A stretch of 64,000 nt of DNA from Odoribacter laneus YIT 12061 (lineage in GTDB: Bacteria > Bacteroidota > Bacteroidia > Bacteroidales > Marinifilaceae). Below are positions 26,384 to 34,978 of the stretch, in pieces. The DNA lies in NCBI RefSeq assembly GCF_000243215.1, contig NZ_JH594597.1, positions 294,035 through 358,034 of the forward strand, written 5' to 3'. Every line of letters begins with the position of its first letter. Position 1 is the first letter of the stretch. The position numbers and the translations under genes are program-made. The notes under the pieces were generated by a model. The model did not search any database. It saw nothing but the letters and a program-made list of their open reading frames with translations, and was not told the DNA's origin.

Positions 26384-28447
26384 CTAATTTTCTTTTTCTA
26401 TTCTTATTCTTGCATCTACAGCTACAACCCCCGCTTTATTTCCCAATAAAGGATTTAAATCCATCTCGAATATTTCCGGTGCTATTTTCACCAATACCGA
26501 AATTCTGGCCACAGCTTCTGCAAATTTAGCTTCATTCACACCTTCCTGCCCTCTTACTCCCTGAATGATCTTATACGACTTCAGCTGCCGGATCATTTCC
26601 CGGGCTTCTGTACAAGAAAGAGGTGCTAAACCGGCCTTTACATCTTTGAGTACTTCAATAAAAATTCCTCCCAGACCACATAATACCATATGCCCGAATT
26701 TCTGCTCCCGTTTGGCCCCGATAAAGACTTCCGTTCCACTCAACTGCTGCGCCAGCATCACGGCATAGGTATCTTTAATTTGCATCATACGCCGGAATTC
26801 CCTCCGAACCGTTTGCTCGTCTTTCACATGTAAGACCACTCCGTTTACTTCCGATTTATGAACAGGACCCACCACTTTCATCACCAGCGGATAGCCGATT
26901 TCAGTAGCTAACCTCACACAATCTTCCTCCTGATCGGCCACCCCTTCTTTTGCCCTTTCAATTCCTGCTGCATCCAATAAACCGTGAATCTGTTCAGGGG
27001 CCAGATAACCGTTACCGGCCTGATCTATAATCGCCCGGATTTTTTGAACATTTACTGCCGGCAATACCGGATTTTCCGGTTGGGGAGCTGCTGTATGCCA
27101 TACTTTGGCCAAAGCGTTCCCAAAAAGTACCTCATCCGGAAAGTAGACCCGCCCTTTGTCTGCAAAAGCCTTAATTTCTTCCTTTACGATCGTATACGAA
27201 GGGAATATGGGAAAAATCGGTTTACGAGCCGTTTTCATTTTCCGGTCCAGCATATCGTAAACATCAAAAACCGGAAATAAGCCGGGGCTTCCGAAAATGA
27301 CCGCTATTCCGTCTACCGCATCAAAATCCCGCTCACAGGCATCTAAGATAATCCCTAACTGTTCCGCCGTTCCCGTTGCTAAAAAATCGATCGGATTCCC
27401 AACGGATGATCCATTAAATAACTGCTCTAACAATTGCAAGGCTTTCTCTCCCTCCAAGTGCGGAATTTCCATCCCTCCATTGGACAACGCATCCGTCAGC
27501 ATAACAGCAGGTCCTCCCGCATGAGTCACGATCGCCATATTTTTTCCCTGTAAAGGAGGGTACATGAAAATTCCCGCTACCGTAGCCAGCTCATCCCGGC
27601 CATTACAACGGACGATACCGGCTTTCCGGAACAAAGCCTCCACCGCTACATCCGAGCTGGCCAAAGCCCCCGTATGGGAAGAAGCTGCACGGCTACCCGC
27701 CGCCGATCCTCCCGACTTTATAGCCGCAATGCGACAACCTTTCCGAATCAAAGAGGAAGCATGCTTCAATAATTTTTCAGGCTTAGCAATGCTTTCCACA
27801 TATAATAATTTTACCCGGGAACTCTTTTCCGGGTCAAAAGATTCGTCTAAATACTCCAAAACTTCCTCTACTCCCAGCTGGGCTGAATTTCCTACTGAAA
27901 ACACACTGGAAAATTTCACTCCCTTTTGCATACCGGCATCCATAATAAACAAAGCTGTAGCTCCGGAACCGGAAATCAAATCTACACCACGAGGATCCAA
28001 GGCCGGAATAGGAGTTGTAAAAACACCATTGTAATGGGTTGTCAATACCCCAATGCAATTCGGACCGATTAAAGCCCCTCCGACTGAATTCACCGTATCT
28101 ACAATTCTGGATTCCAAGGCTGCACCTTCCGCATTCTCCTCACTAAAACCGGCTGACAAAATAATAAAAGCCTTCGTTCCTTTTTGTTTTGCCAACACTT
28201 CAACAGCGTCCGGACAATATTTTGCCGCAATGGCCAATATAGCACAATCCACCTGTGGTAAATCGTCTACCTTCCGATAAGACTTTACACCTTGCACTTC
28301 ATCCACTTTCGGATTGACGACATACAACCTGCCTTTAAAATCTCCATCCAATAAATTTCTCAACACTTTCCCTCCTGGTTTCTGGATGTCGTCTGACCCG
28401 CCGACGACCACTATGCCGGAAGGATTCAATAATTGTTCGTTGATCAT
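26384..28447 (-). CDS. ADP-forming acyl-CoA (acetate-CoA) ligase, fused alpha-beta
   Basis: This 687-residue enzyme converts acyl-CoA, ADP and phosphate to acid, CoA and ATP, or the reverse. The N-terminal CoA-binding domain (GIVVVGGSDDIQKPGG) is followed by the succinyl-CoA-synthetase-like ligase domain with SSHTGALASSDVAVEAL, which includes the phospho-histidine, and from about residue 470 the ATP-grasp domain (GYPLVMKVVGPVHKSEVNGV, LAQQLSGTEVFIGAKRE). It is the single-chain fused type. In anaerobes it can conserve energy by substrate-level phosphorylation; the substrate here cannot be told from sequence. The promoter upstream carries a palindrome. Confidence 0.9.
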   Translation of the reverse strand: MINEQLLNPSGIVVVGGSDDIQKPGGKVLRNLLDGDFKGRLYVVNPKVDEVQGVKSYRKVDDLPQVDCAILAIAAKYCPDAVEVLAKQKGTKAFIILSAGFSEENAEGAALESRIVDTVNSVGGALIGPNCIGVLTTHYNGVFTTPIPALDPRGVDLISGSGATALFIMDAGMQKGVKFSSVFSVGNSAQLGVEEVLEYLDESFDPEKSSRVKLLYVESIAKPEKLLKHASSLIRKGCRIAAIKSGGSAAGSRAASSHTGALASSDVAVEALFRKAGIVRCNGRDELATVAGIFMYPPLQGKNMAIVTHAGGPAVMLTDALSNGGMEIPHLEGEKALQLLEQLFNGSSVGNPIDFLATGTAEQLGIILDACERDFDAVDGIAVIFGSPGLFPVFDVYDMLDRKMKTARKPIFPIFPSYTIVKEEIKAFADKGRVYFPDEVLFGNALAKVWHTAAPQPENPVLPAVNVQKIRAIIDQAGNGYLAPEQIHGLLDAAGIERAKEGVADQEEDCVRLATEIGYPLVMKVVGPVHKSEVNGVVLHVKDEQTVRREFRRMMQIKDTYAVMLAQQLSGTEVFIGAKREQKFGHMVLCGLGGIFIEVLKDVKAGLAPLSCTEAREMIRQLKSYKIIQGVRGQEGVNEAKFAEAVARISVLVKIAPEIFEMDLNPLLGNKAGVVAVDARIRIEKEN

Positions 28448-28565
28448 ATATTTTTGTATTTTTTAATAAATATCCGTTCCCGGTTGACTCTTTCTTCACT
28501 ACATGAATAATCTGTCGTTAAATCATTTACCTACTTACTAAATAAGTCAATGAACTTAAAGCAAA

Positions 28566-28603
28566 CAAAGATATAATTACCCGTCTTAAAGTGCAAACGT
28601 TTG
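28566..28603 (-). promoter_or_regulatory. Acyl-CoA ligase promoter with embedded palindrome
   Basis: On the minus strand TTTG (28597-28594) and TATCTTTG (28573-28566) are exactly 20 bp apart, an ideal promoter. The -33 box is one half of the perfect 10-bp palindrome CAAACGTTTG (28594-28603), with further symmetry GTG...CAC outside it. A protein binding there would cover the -33 region, so this is a good candidate operator for a repressor such as a LacI- or TetR-type protein. Confidence 0.6.
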
Positions 28604-28731
28604 TACACAAAGAATTTTAGTTTTATTTCGATTTTTCCCCTCTTCCTTTATAAAAAAGTCAACAGATACAATCGCCTAGACCCACAAAAGCGATTTTAAA
28701 AATTCGGCTTTTCATATTCCAAAACAATCCT

Positions 28732-28739
28732 TACTTTTG
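28732..28739 (+). promoter_or_regulatory. -7 element of the aspartate kinase gene
   Basis: TACTTTTG matches TAnnTTTG and lies 17 bp before the ATG at 28757, implying an almost leaderless transcript. A clear TTTG at the right distance upstream was not found. Confidence 0.45.
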
Positions 28740-28756
28740 TCATCAAATTCTATCTT

Positions 28757-30019
28757 ATGAACGTCTTTAAATTTGGAGGTGCCTCTGTCCGGGACGCAGA
28801 AGGTGTGAGAAATCTCCTACAAATACTGAATACCCAAAAAACAAATCTGATCATTGTCGTATCGGCCATGGGTAAAATGACCGATGCCCTGGAAAAAGTA
28901 TGCAATTATTATTTTCATAAGTCCGCAGAGGCTTGGACGGCCTTGGAAGACGTCAAAAACTTTCATCGGAATATCGTCTCTCAACTCTTCGGAGATCAGG
29001 AAAAAGAAATCTATACCCGTTTAGATACGCTCGTTCAGGAATTAGAAGAAATTCTCAACAGCGAACCCTCTTTGAGTTACGATTATGAATACGACCGTAT
29101 TGTCTCTTTCGGAGAACTTTTCTCTTCCGCAATAGTGGGAGCTTATTTAAATAAACAAGGACGTAAAATAAAACTGATTGATATCCGCAAATGCCTGAAA
29201 ACCGACGAAACCTATCGGAATGCGAACGTAAATATCGAACTTTCGAATCTTCTCTGTCATAAAACGTTTACTTTTCAGGATACTTTTATGTATCTTACCC
29301 AAGGATTTATTGCCGGAACCTCCACCAATCAAACAACTACATTGGGAAGGGAGGGTTCCGATTATACGGCAGCAATATTAGCTAATTTGTTAGACGCAGA
29401 AAACGTAACCATTTGGAAAGATGTACCGGGCATCATGAGCGCTGATCCCAAACTATATACAGATACAGAAGTCCTACCGAAATTGTCCTACCGGGAAGCA
29501 ATAGAATTATCCAATTTCGGTGCAAAAGTCATACATCCTAAAACCATCAAACCTTTACAAAATAAAAAGATCCCTCTATTTGTAAAATCCTTTCTGCATA
29601 AAGAAGAACACGGCTCCGTTATCCGGGAATTGGAAGAGAAATTAAAATTACCCCCGATTTATATCAATAAAGATAATCAGCTTTTATTGACCCTTACTCC
29701 CCGCGATTTTTCTTTTATTGCAGAAGAAAAGTTGAGCCGCATTTTCGGAGCTTTAGCAAAATACCGCTTAAAATTAAATCTGATGCAAAACTCTGCTATC
29801 AGTTTTTCTTTCTGTATCGACAACAATGAAGCGATCTTCAACAGTTTTATCCATGAACTGAAAGACGAATATGAAGTCTTATACAATAAAAATGTACGCT
29901 TAATCACAATTCGTCATTATACAGAAGAAATTATTCACAAATTGATCGGAGATACCCCTACTCTAGTCGAGCAACGCAGCAGACTTACAGCGCGTTTTGT
30001 CGTGAGAAAAGAAGAATAA
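28757..30019 (+). CDS. Aspartate kinase, monofunctional
   Basis: Aspartate kinase phosphorylates aspartate in the first step towards lysine, threonine and methionine. The 420-residue protein has the catalytic-domain start MNVFKFGGASVRDAEG, the substrate-binding TLGREGSDYTAAIL and SNFGAKVIHPKTIKPL, and a C-terminal region from about residue 300 with ACT-type regulatory character (LLTLTPRDFSFIAEEKLSRIF). No homoserine dehydrogenase domain is fused. Feedback specificity (lysine or threonine) cannot be read from sequence. It is a single gene, divergent from the acyl-CoA ligase. Confidence 0.93.
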   Translation: MNVFKFGGASVRDAEGVRNLLQILNTQKTNLIIVVSAMGKMTDALEKVCNYYFHKSAEAWTALEDVKNFHRNIVSQLFGDQEKEIYTRLDTLVQELEEILNSEPSLSYDYEYDRIVSFGELFSSAIVGAYLNKQGRKIKLIDIRKCLKTDETYRNANVNIELSNLLCHKTFTFQDTFMYLTQGFIAGTSTNQTTTLGREGSDYTAAILANLLDAENVTIWKDVPGIMSADPKLYTDTEVLPKLSYREAIELSNFGAKVIHPKTIKPLQNKKIPLFVKSFLHKEEHGSVIRELEEKLKLPPIYINKDNQLLLTLTPRDFSFIAEEKLSRIFGALAKYRLKLNLMQNSAISFSFCIDNNEAIFNSFIHELKDEYEVLYNKNVRLITIRHYTEEIIHKLIGDTPTLVEQRSRLTARFVVRKEE

Positions 30020-30114
30020 AAACGGAAGACGGACATTCAATATCTTTCCCTGTTATTTAAAATGGCAGAAACGGAAAAAAGAGAGGGTATTATATGATCT
30101 TCAATTAAAAATCA

Positions 30115-30122
30115 TATATTTG
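30115..30122 (+). promoter_or_regulatory. -7 element of the ileS operon
   Basis: TATATTTG matches TAnnTTTG and is 103 bp before the ileS ATG. The resulting leader contains a short hairpin, GGTCAT (30163-30168) with ATGACC (30172-30177). No T-box or other known riboswitch was recognised. Confidence 0.5.
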
Positions 30123-30225
30123 CAACCTATTTGCAAAAATCATTTTTAATATAACAGGAACCGGTCATAAAATGACCTGTAGAAACATATACAAAGGATA
30201 TCAGAAATTATAAAAATAGAGACAC

Positions 30226-33200
30226 ATGGAGAAAAAATTCCCTGAATATAAAAGTCTGGATCTTTCACAAGTGAACAAAGACATTTTAAAAACTTGGGAA
30301 GAAAACAAGACATTCGAAATGAGTTTGAAAACCCGGGAAGGACATCCCTCTTTCGTATTTTACGAAGGACCTCCTTCTGCAAACGGTATGCCGGGTATTC
30401 ATCATGTAATGGCCAGGACAATTAAAGACGTGATCTGCCGTTATAAAACGCTTCAGGGATTTTATGTAGAGCGGAAAGCAGGTTGGGATACTCATGGCTT
30501 GCCCGTGGAATTGGGAGTAGAAAAGAAATTGGGCATCACCAAAGAAGCGATCGGAAAAAGTATCAGTGTAGCGGATTACAATAAGGAATGCCGGGAAGAT
30601 GTTATGAAATTTACCCGCGAATGGGAAGAATTGACCCAGAAAATGGGGTATTGGGTAGACATGCATAATCCTTATATCACTTACGACAACCGTTATATCG
30701 AAACATTATGGTTCCTCCTTCAGAAACTTTACAACAAAGGTTTTCTGTATAAGGGTTACACCATCCAACCTTATTCCCCGGCTGCCGGTACCGGTTTAAG
30801 TACCCACGAATTGAACCAGCCGGGATGTTACCGGGATGTAAAAGATACAACCTGCGTGGCTCAATTTAAAATCGTACGAAACGAAGTATCGGAAAAATTA
30901 TTCAAAGAAACCGATGCCGTACATTTTATCGCCTGGACCACTACGCCCTGGACCTTACCTTCCAATACGGCTTTAGCGGTAGGGCCTGCCATCCATTATC
31001 TGGTCGTAAAAACCTATAATCCGTATACGTTTAATCCGGTTACCGTCGTACTGGCAAAAGATCGTTTCAATGCCTTTTTCAATCCGAAAGCGGCTGAAAT
31101 TCCCCTGGAAGATTATCAGCCCGGAGAAAAACTGATCCCTTATAAAATAACTGGTGAATTCAAAGGTTCGGAATTGGAAGGCATCCGTTACGAGCAGCTT
31201 TTACCCTGGATGCGTCCGGAAGGAGATGCTTTCCGGGTTATCACAGGAGATTATGTCTCCACGGAAGACGGTACGGGTATCGTACACATTGCTCCGACTT
31301 TCGGTGCAGATGACGACCGGGTAGCTAAGATCGCCGGAATTGCACCGATGTTGCTGATTGACAAAGAGGGCAATAAACAACCTATGGTAGATAAACGGGG
31401 ACGTTTCTATCTTCTGGAGGAGATAGATCCCGACTTTTTAAAGACAAATGTCAATCAAACCTTATACCAGGAATATGCCGGACGTTTTGTCAAAAATGCT
31501 TACGATCCGAACCTGACGGAAGAAGATGCTACCCTGGACGTAGACCTCGCCGTCATGCTGAAAAAAGAAAACAAAGCTTTCAAGGTAGAAAAACATGTTC
31601 ACAGTTACCCGCATTGCTGGCGTACCGATAAACCGGTATTGTATTATCCGCTGGATTCCTGGTTTATCCGCACTACAGCTGTAAAAGAGCGGATGCTGGA
31701 ACTGAACCGTACCATCAATTGGAAACCGGCTAGCACAGGAGAAGGACGTTTCGGGAAGTGGCTGGAAAACCTGGTGGACTGGAATCTTTCCCGTTCCCGT
31801 TATTGGGGAACTCCTCTGCCGATCTGGGTCAGCGAAGACGGGAGCGAACAGAAATGCATCGGTTCCGTTAAAGAACTTATAGCGGAAATCGATAAGTCGG
31901 TGAAGGCCGGTTTTATGTCAGAAAACCCCTATAAGAATTTTACCGTCGGAGACAATTCTAAAGAAAACTACGATCAGATCGATCTGCACCGGCCATATGT
32001 TGACAATATCATCTTGGTTTCTTCCAAAGGAGAAAAAATGATCCGGGAAAAAGACCTGATCGACGTATGGTTTGATTCCGGGGCGATGCCTTATGCACAA
32101 TTGCATTATCCTTTCGAACACCAGGCAGATATAGACGAACACCGTCGGTTTCCGGCAGATTTTATTGCAGAAGGAGTCGACCAGACGCGGGGATGGTTTT
32201 TTACGTTGCATGCCATCGCCACGATGGCTTTTGATTCCGTAGCATTCAAAAATATTATATCCAACGGGTTAGTGCTGGATGCGAAAGGCAATAAAATGTC
32301 CAAACGTCTGGGCAATGCCGTCGATCCTTTCACTACGATTGAACAATTCGGTTCGGATCCGCTCAGATGGTATATGATTACCAATTCTCAACCCTGGGAT
32401 AATCTGAAATTCGATATTGCCGGAGTAGATGAGGTAAAACGGAAATTTTTTGGCACCTTATACAACACTTACGGATTTTTCGCCCTTTATGCCAATGTAG
32501 ATCATTTTCATTATGCCGAGGCAGAAATAGCGATTAGCGAACGGCCGGAAATAGACCGCTGGATACTTTCCCTGCTCAATTCTTTAATCAAAGAAGTGAC
32601 AGAAGCCTATGAAAAATACGAACCTACACGGGCAGGAAGAGCGATACAGGATTTTGTGATCGAAAATTTATCCAACTGGTACGTACGCCTGTCCCGTAAA
32701 AGATATTGGGGTGGAGAATATTCTACCGACAAAATCTCAGCGTATCAAACCCTTTATACTTGTTTGGAAACCGTTGCTTTATTAGCTGCGCCTATCGCAC
32801 CTTTTTATATGGAGCAACTCTTTACAGACCTGAATAAAGTCAGCGGACATTATAAAAGCAGTGTACATTTGGCCCAGTTCCCGACAGCCAACGAGAGTTT
32901 AATCAACACTCAGCTGGAAGAACGCATGCAATTGGCACAACAGATTTCCTCCATGGTATTGGGGCTACGCCGGAAAGTACAAATCCGCGTCAGACAACCG
33001 CTGAGTAAACTGATGATTCCCCTTCTGAACGAAGACATGAAACACCAACTGGAAGCCGTGAAACACATCATACTTTCAGAAGTAAATGTAAAAGCAATTG
33101 AGTATATTACAGATACGAGCGGCGTTTTGATAAAGAAAATCAAACCCAATTTCAAAACCTTAGGACCGAAATACGGGAAATACATGAAACAGATTTCGGC

Positions 33201-33654
33201 CGCTATCGCCGGGATGAATCAAAATGATATCTTCCAGTTTGAGAAAAAAGGTGAATTTCAATTGCAATTCGACGATGAAACATTAACTTTGGGATTGGAA
33301 GATGTGGAAATTCTCTCAGAAGATATACCGGGTTGGTTAGTGGCCAACGAAGGAAAAGTGACAGTCGCTTTAGATATCAATATCACGAAAGAATTAAAAG
33401 AAGAAGGTATCGCCCGGGAATTCATCAACAGGATTCAAAACCTGAGAAAAGAAAGTAACTTTGATGTGACAGATAAAATCCGTTTATACATTGGAAAACA
33501 TGCTCAGATCAACGAAGCTGTAGAGAATTTTTCAACCTATATTGCCAGTCAGGTGCTGGCCGAAAGCGTGAATCTAACGGATACCATAGATACAAATGCA
33601 AAAGAAGTCGAAATAGACGATATGACGACTTATATTAAAATTGAAAAAGTGTAA
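30226..33654 (+). CDS. ileS: Isoleucyl-tRNA synthetase with GIHH instead of HxGH
   Basis: This 1142-residue class I enzyme charges tRNA-Ile. It has the Rossmann catalytic domain, a large editing (CP1) domain (TTTPWTLPSNTALAVGP region), the KMSKR signature at residues 690-694 (GNKMSKRLGNAVDP), and a long C-terminal anticodon-binding region. The length and KMSKR suggest the IleRS2 (eukaryote-like) clade. The class signature normally reading HxGH aligns to Gly57-Ile58-His59-His60 in PSANGMPGIHHVMART, so the first histidine and the glycine are exchanged. I recall such GxHH forms of IleRS2 being linked to strong mupirocin resistance. It heads the ileS-traR-lspA group. Confidence 0.97.
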   Translation: MEKKFPEYKSLDLSQVNKDILKTWEENKTFEMSLKTREGHPSFVFYEGPPSANGMPGIHHVMARTIKDVICRYKTLQGFYVERKAGWDTHGLPVELGVEKKLGITKEAIGKSISVADYNKECREDVMKFTREWEELTQKMGYWVDMHNPYITYDNRYIETLWFLLQKLYNKGFLYKGYTIQPYSPAAGTGLSTHELNQPGCYRDVKDTTCVAQFKIVRNEVSEKLFKETDAVHFIAWTTTPWTLPSNTALAVGPAIHYLVVKTYNPYTFNPVTVVLAKDRFNAFFNPKAAEIPLEDYQPGEKLIPYKITGEFKGSELEGIRYEQLLPWMRPEGDAFRVITGDYVSTEDGTGIVHIAPTFGADDDRVAKIAGIAPMLLIDKEGNKQPMVDKRGRFYLLEEIDPDFLKTNVNQTLYQEYAGRFVKNAYDPNLTEEDATLDVDLAVMLKKENKAFKVEKHVHSYPHCWRTDKPVLYYPLDSWFIRTTAVKERMLELNRTINWKPASTGEGRFGKWLENLVDWNLSRSRYWGTPLPIWVSEDGSEQKCIGSVKELIAEIDKSVKAGFMSENPYKNFTVGDNSKENYDQIDLHRPYVDNIILVSSKGEKMIREKDLIDVWFDSGAMPYAQLHYPFEHQADIDEHRRFPADFIAEGVDQTRGWFFTLHAIATMAFDSVAFKNIISNGLVLDAKGNKMSKRLGNAVDPFTTIEQFGSDPLRWYMITNSQPWDNLKFDIAGVDEVKRKFFGTLYNTYGFFALYANVDHFHYAEAEIAISERPEIDRWILSLLNSLIKEVTEAYEKYEPTRAGRAIQDFVIENLSNWYVRLSRKRYWGGEYSTDKISAYQTLYTCLETVALLAAPIAPFYMEQLFTDLNKVSGHYKSSVHLAQFPTANESLINTQLEERMQLAQQISSMVLGLRRKVQIRVRQPLSKLMIPLLNEDMKHQLEAVKHIILSEVNVKAIEYITDTSGVLIKKIKPNFKTLGPKYGKYMKQISAAIAGMNQNDIFQFEKKGEFQLQFDDETLTLGLEDVEILSEDIPGWLVANEGKVTVALDINITKELKEEGIAREFINRIQNLRKESNFDVTDKIRLYIGKHAQINEAVENFSTYIASQVLAESVNLTDTIDTNAKEVEIDDMTTYIKIEKV

Positions 33655-33735
33655 CCTCCGGAGAAGAAGAAAAGTATAAGAATGACATTTTAATGACACC
33701 TTATAATTCTCTTTTCGGATAAAAATTCAAAAGCT

Positions 33736-34116
33736 ATGGCAGAAAAAACCAGATATTCAGATGAGGAGCTGCAGGAATTTAAAGAAATAATTCTTGAAAA
33801 ACTCAGTAAGGCCAAAAAAGACTATGAAACGTTGAAGGCCGTTATCTCCGGTAGTGATGGGAACGACATAGCCGACACTTCTCCTACGTTTAAAGTACTG
33901 GAAGAAGGTGCTTCGGTATTGTCCAAGGAAGAAGCAGGGCGGCTGGCTCAAAGACAGGCGAAGTTCATTTCTCATTTGGAAGCAGCATTAGTCAGAATCG
34001 AAAACAAAACATACGGCATCTGCCGGGTGACCGGAAAGCTGATTTCCAAAGAAAGATTACGGGCTGTTCCGCATGCCACTTTAAGCATGGAAGCCAAAGA
34101 AGGACAAGAATCTTGA
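33736..34116 (+). CDS. TraR/DksA-family protein with incomplete zinc finger
   Basis: The 126-residue protein has an N-terminal coiled-coil (about 9-40) and a C-terminal DksA-like finger region, YGICRVTGKLISKERLRAVPHATLS. DksA proteins insert their coiled-coil into the RNA polymerase secondary channel. The canonical finger has four cysteines; here only the one in GIC is present, so zinc binding is doubtful. The same form is, as I recall, general in Bacteroidota. It lies 81 bp after ileS and 40 bp before lspA. Confidence 0.88.
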   Translation: MAEKTRYSDEELQEFKEIILEKLSKAKKDYETLKAVISGSDGNDIADTSPTFKVLEEGASVLSKEEAGRLAQRQAKFISHLEAALVRIENKTYGICRVTGKLISKERLRAVPHATLSMEAKEGQES

Positions 34117-34156
34117 TCGCTTAGCGATTGAGATTCTAAATTTTCAATTATCAGGG

Positions 34157-34771
34157 ATGAGCGTGCAAAAAAAACTGATTATTTTTATCATTGCTTTATT
34201 GGCAATAGATCAAGTGGTGAAAATCTGGATAAAAACCCACATGATGATCGGAGACGAATTCAATGTTTTCGGCGAGTGGTTTAAAATTCATTTCATCGAA
34301 AATAATGGAATGGCCTTCGGAATGGCATCGGAGAGCGGAAAAACCGGTAAAACGCTTTTAAGTATTTTTCGGATCATTGCCGTCGCCGGAATTGGTTGGT
34401 ATATACTGAAATTATTGAAAGAAAAAGCCCCTACCGGCGTAATCTTTTCTTTTGCACTTATTTTCTGCGGAGCCATCGGAAATATTATCGACAGTATGTT
34501 TTACGGTTTGCTGTTTAATGACAGTTACAGCCAGATAGCCTCTTTTCTGCCCGAAGGAGGAGGATATGCCCCGTTCTTACACGGAAGAGTCGTAGATATG
34601 CTCTATTTCCCCTTATACGAAGGTTTTTTACCCCACTGGATACCGATCTGGGGAGGCGATTATATTGTATTTTTCCGACCGATTTTTAATATAGCCGATT
34701 CTTATATTACAATAGGCGTTATCCTTTTAATTTTATTTTACCGTAAATTTTTTACCGGTAAAAAAGCTTAA
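34157..34771 (+). CDS. lspA: Lipoprotein signal peptidase (prolipoprotein signal peptidase II)
   Basis: LspA cleaves lipoprotein signal peptides after diacylglyceryl modification. The 204-residue protein has four membrane helices and the aspartate dyad in GNIIDSMFYG and FNIADSYITIG. NNGMAFGM is the conserved loop after the first helix. It is about 40 residues longer than the E. coli enzyme, with most of the extra length between the second and fourth helices (DSYSQIASFLPEGGGYAPF region), as in other Bacteroidota. Several lipoproteins in this window would be its clients. Confidence 0.96.
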   Translation: MSVQKKLIIFIIALLAIDQVVKIWIKTHMMIGDEFNVFGEWFKIHFIENNGMAFGMASESGKTGKTLLSIFRIIAVAGIGWYILKLLKEKAPTGVIFSFALIFCGAIGNIIDSMFYGLLFNDSYSQIASFLPEGGGYAPFLHGRVVDMLYFPLYEGFLPHWIPIWGGDYIVFFRPIFNIADSYITIGVILLILFYRKFFTGKKA

Positions 34772-34900
34772 ACCCAGGATTTCTGTCTTTCAATAGACTT
34801 GCATTCCCGAAAAGCAAACTTTATCCTTTCCGGACAACTTCTTAATTCGCTTGCCTTCAAGTTTTAGTTCATTGTTTTTTAGTTTTTAGTTTTTTTTCCG

Positions 34901-34908
34901 TAGGTTTG
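34901..34908 (+). promoter_or_regulatory. -7 element of topA
   Basis: TAGGTTTG matches TAnnTTTG, 70 bp upstream of the topA ATG. The best TTTG-like box is 26 bp further upstream, longer than usual. Confidence 0.45.
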
Positions 34909-34978
34909 CAGCCGAAATTTTAATTATAAATTTGACGTAGACTATACGCAAAATATATAGCTGATTTAATACAAAGGC

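Larger units (their letters stand above)
28448..28756. other. Divergent region acyl-CoA ligase / aspartate kinase
   Basis: This 309-bp AT-rich gap contains promoters for both flanking genes, listed separately, and no ORF. The 90 bp between the minus-strand start point and the acyl-CoA ligase gene show no strong hairpin. Bases 28594-28603 form the palindrome CAAACGTTTG. Confidence 0.5.

Noticed and set aside
26106..26529. Plus-strand ORFs across the hairpin and the small membrane protein
   Set aside because: They run through the hairpin arms and are antisense to the better supported 54-residue gene and the ligase.
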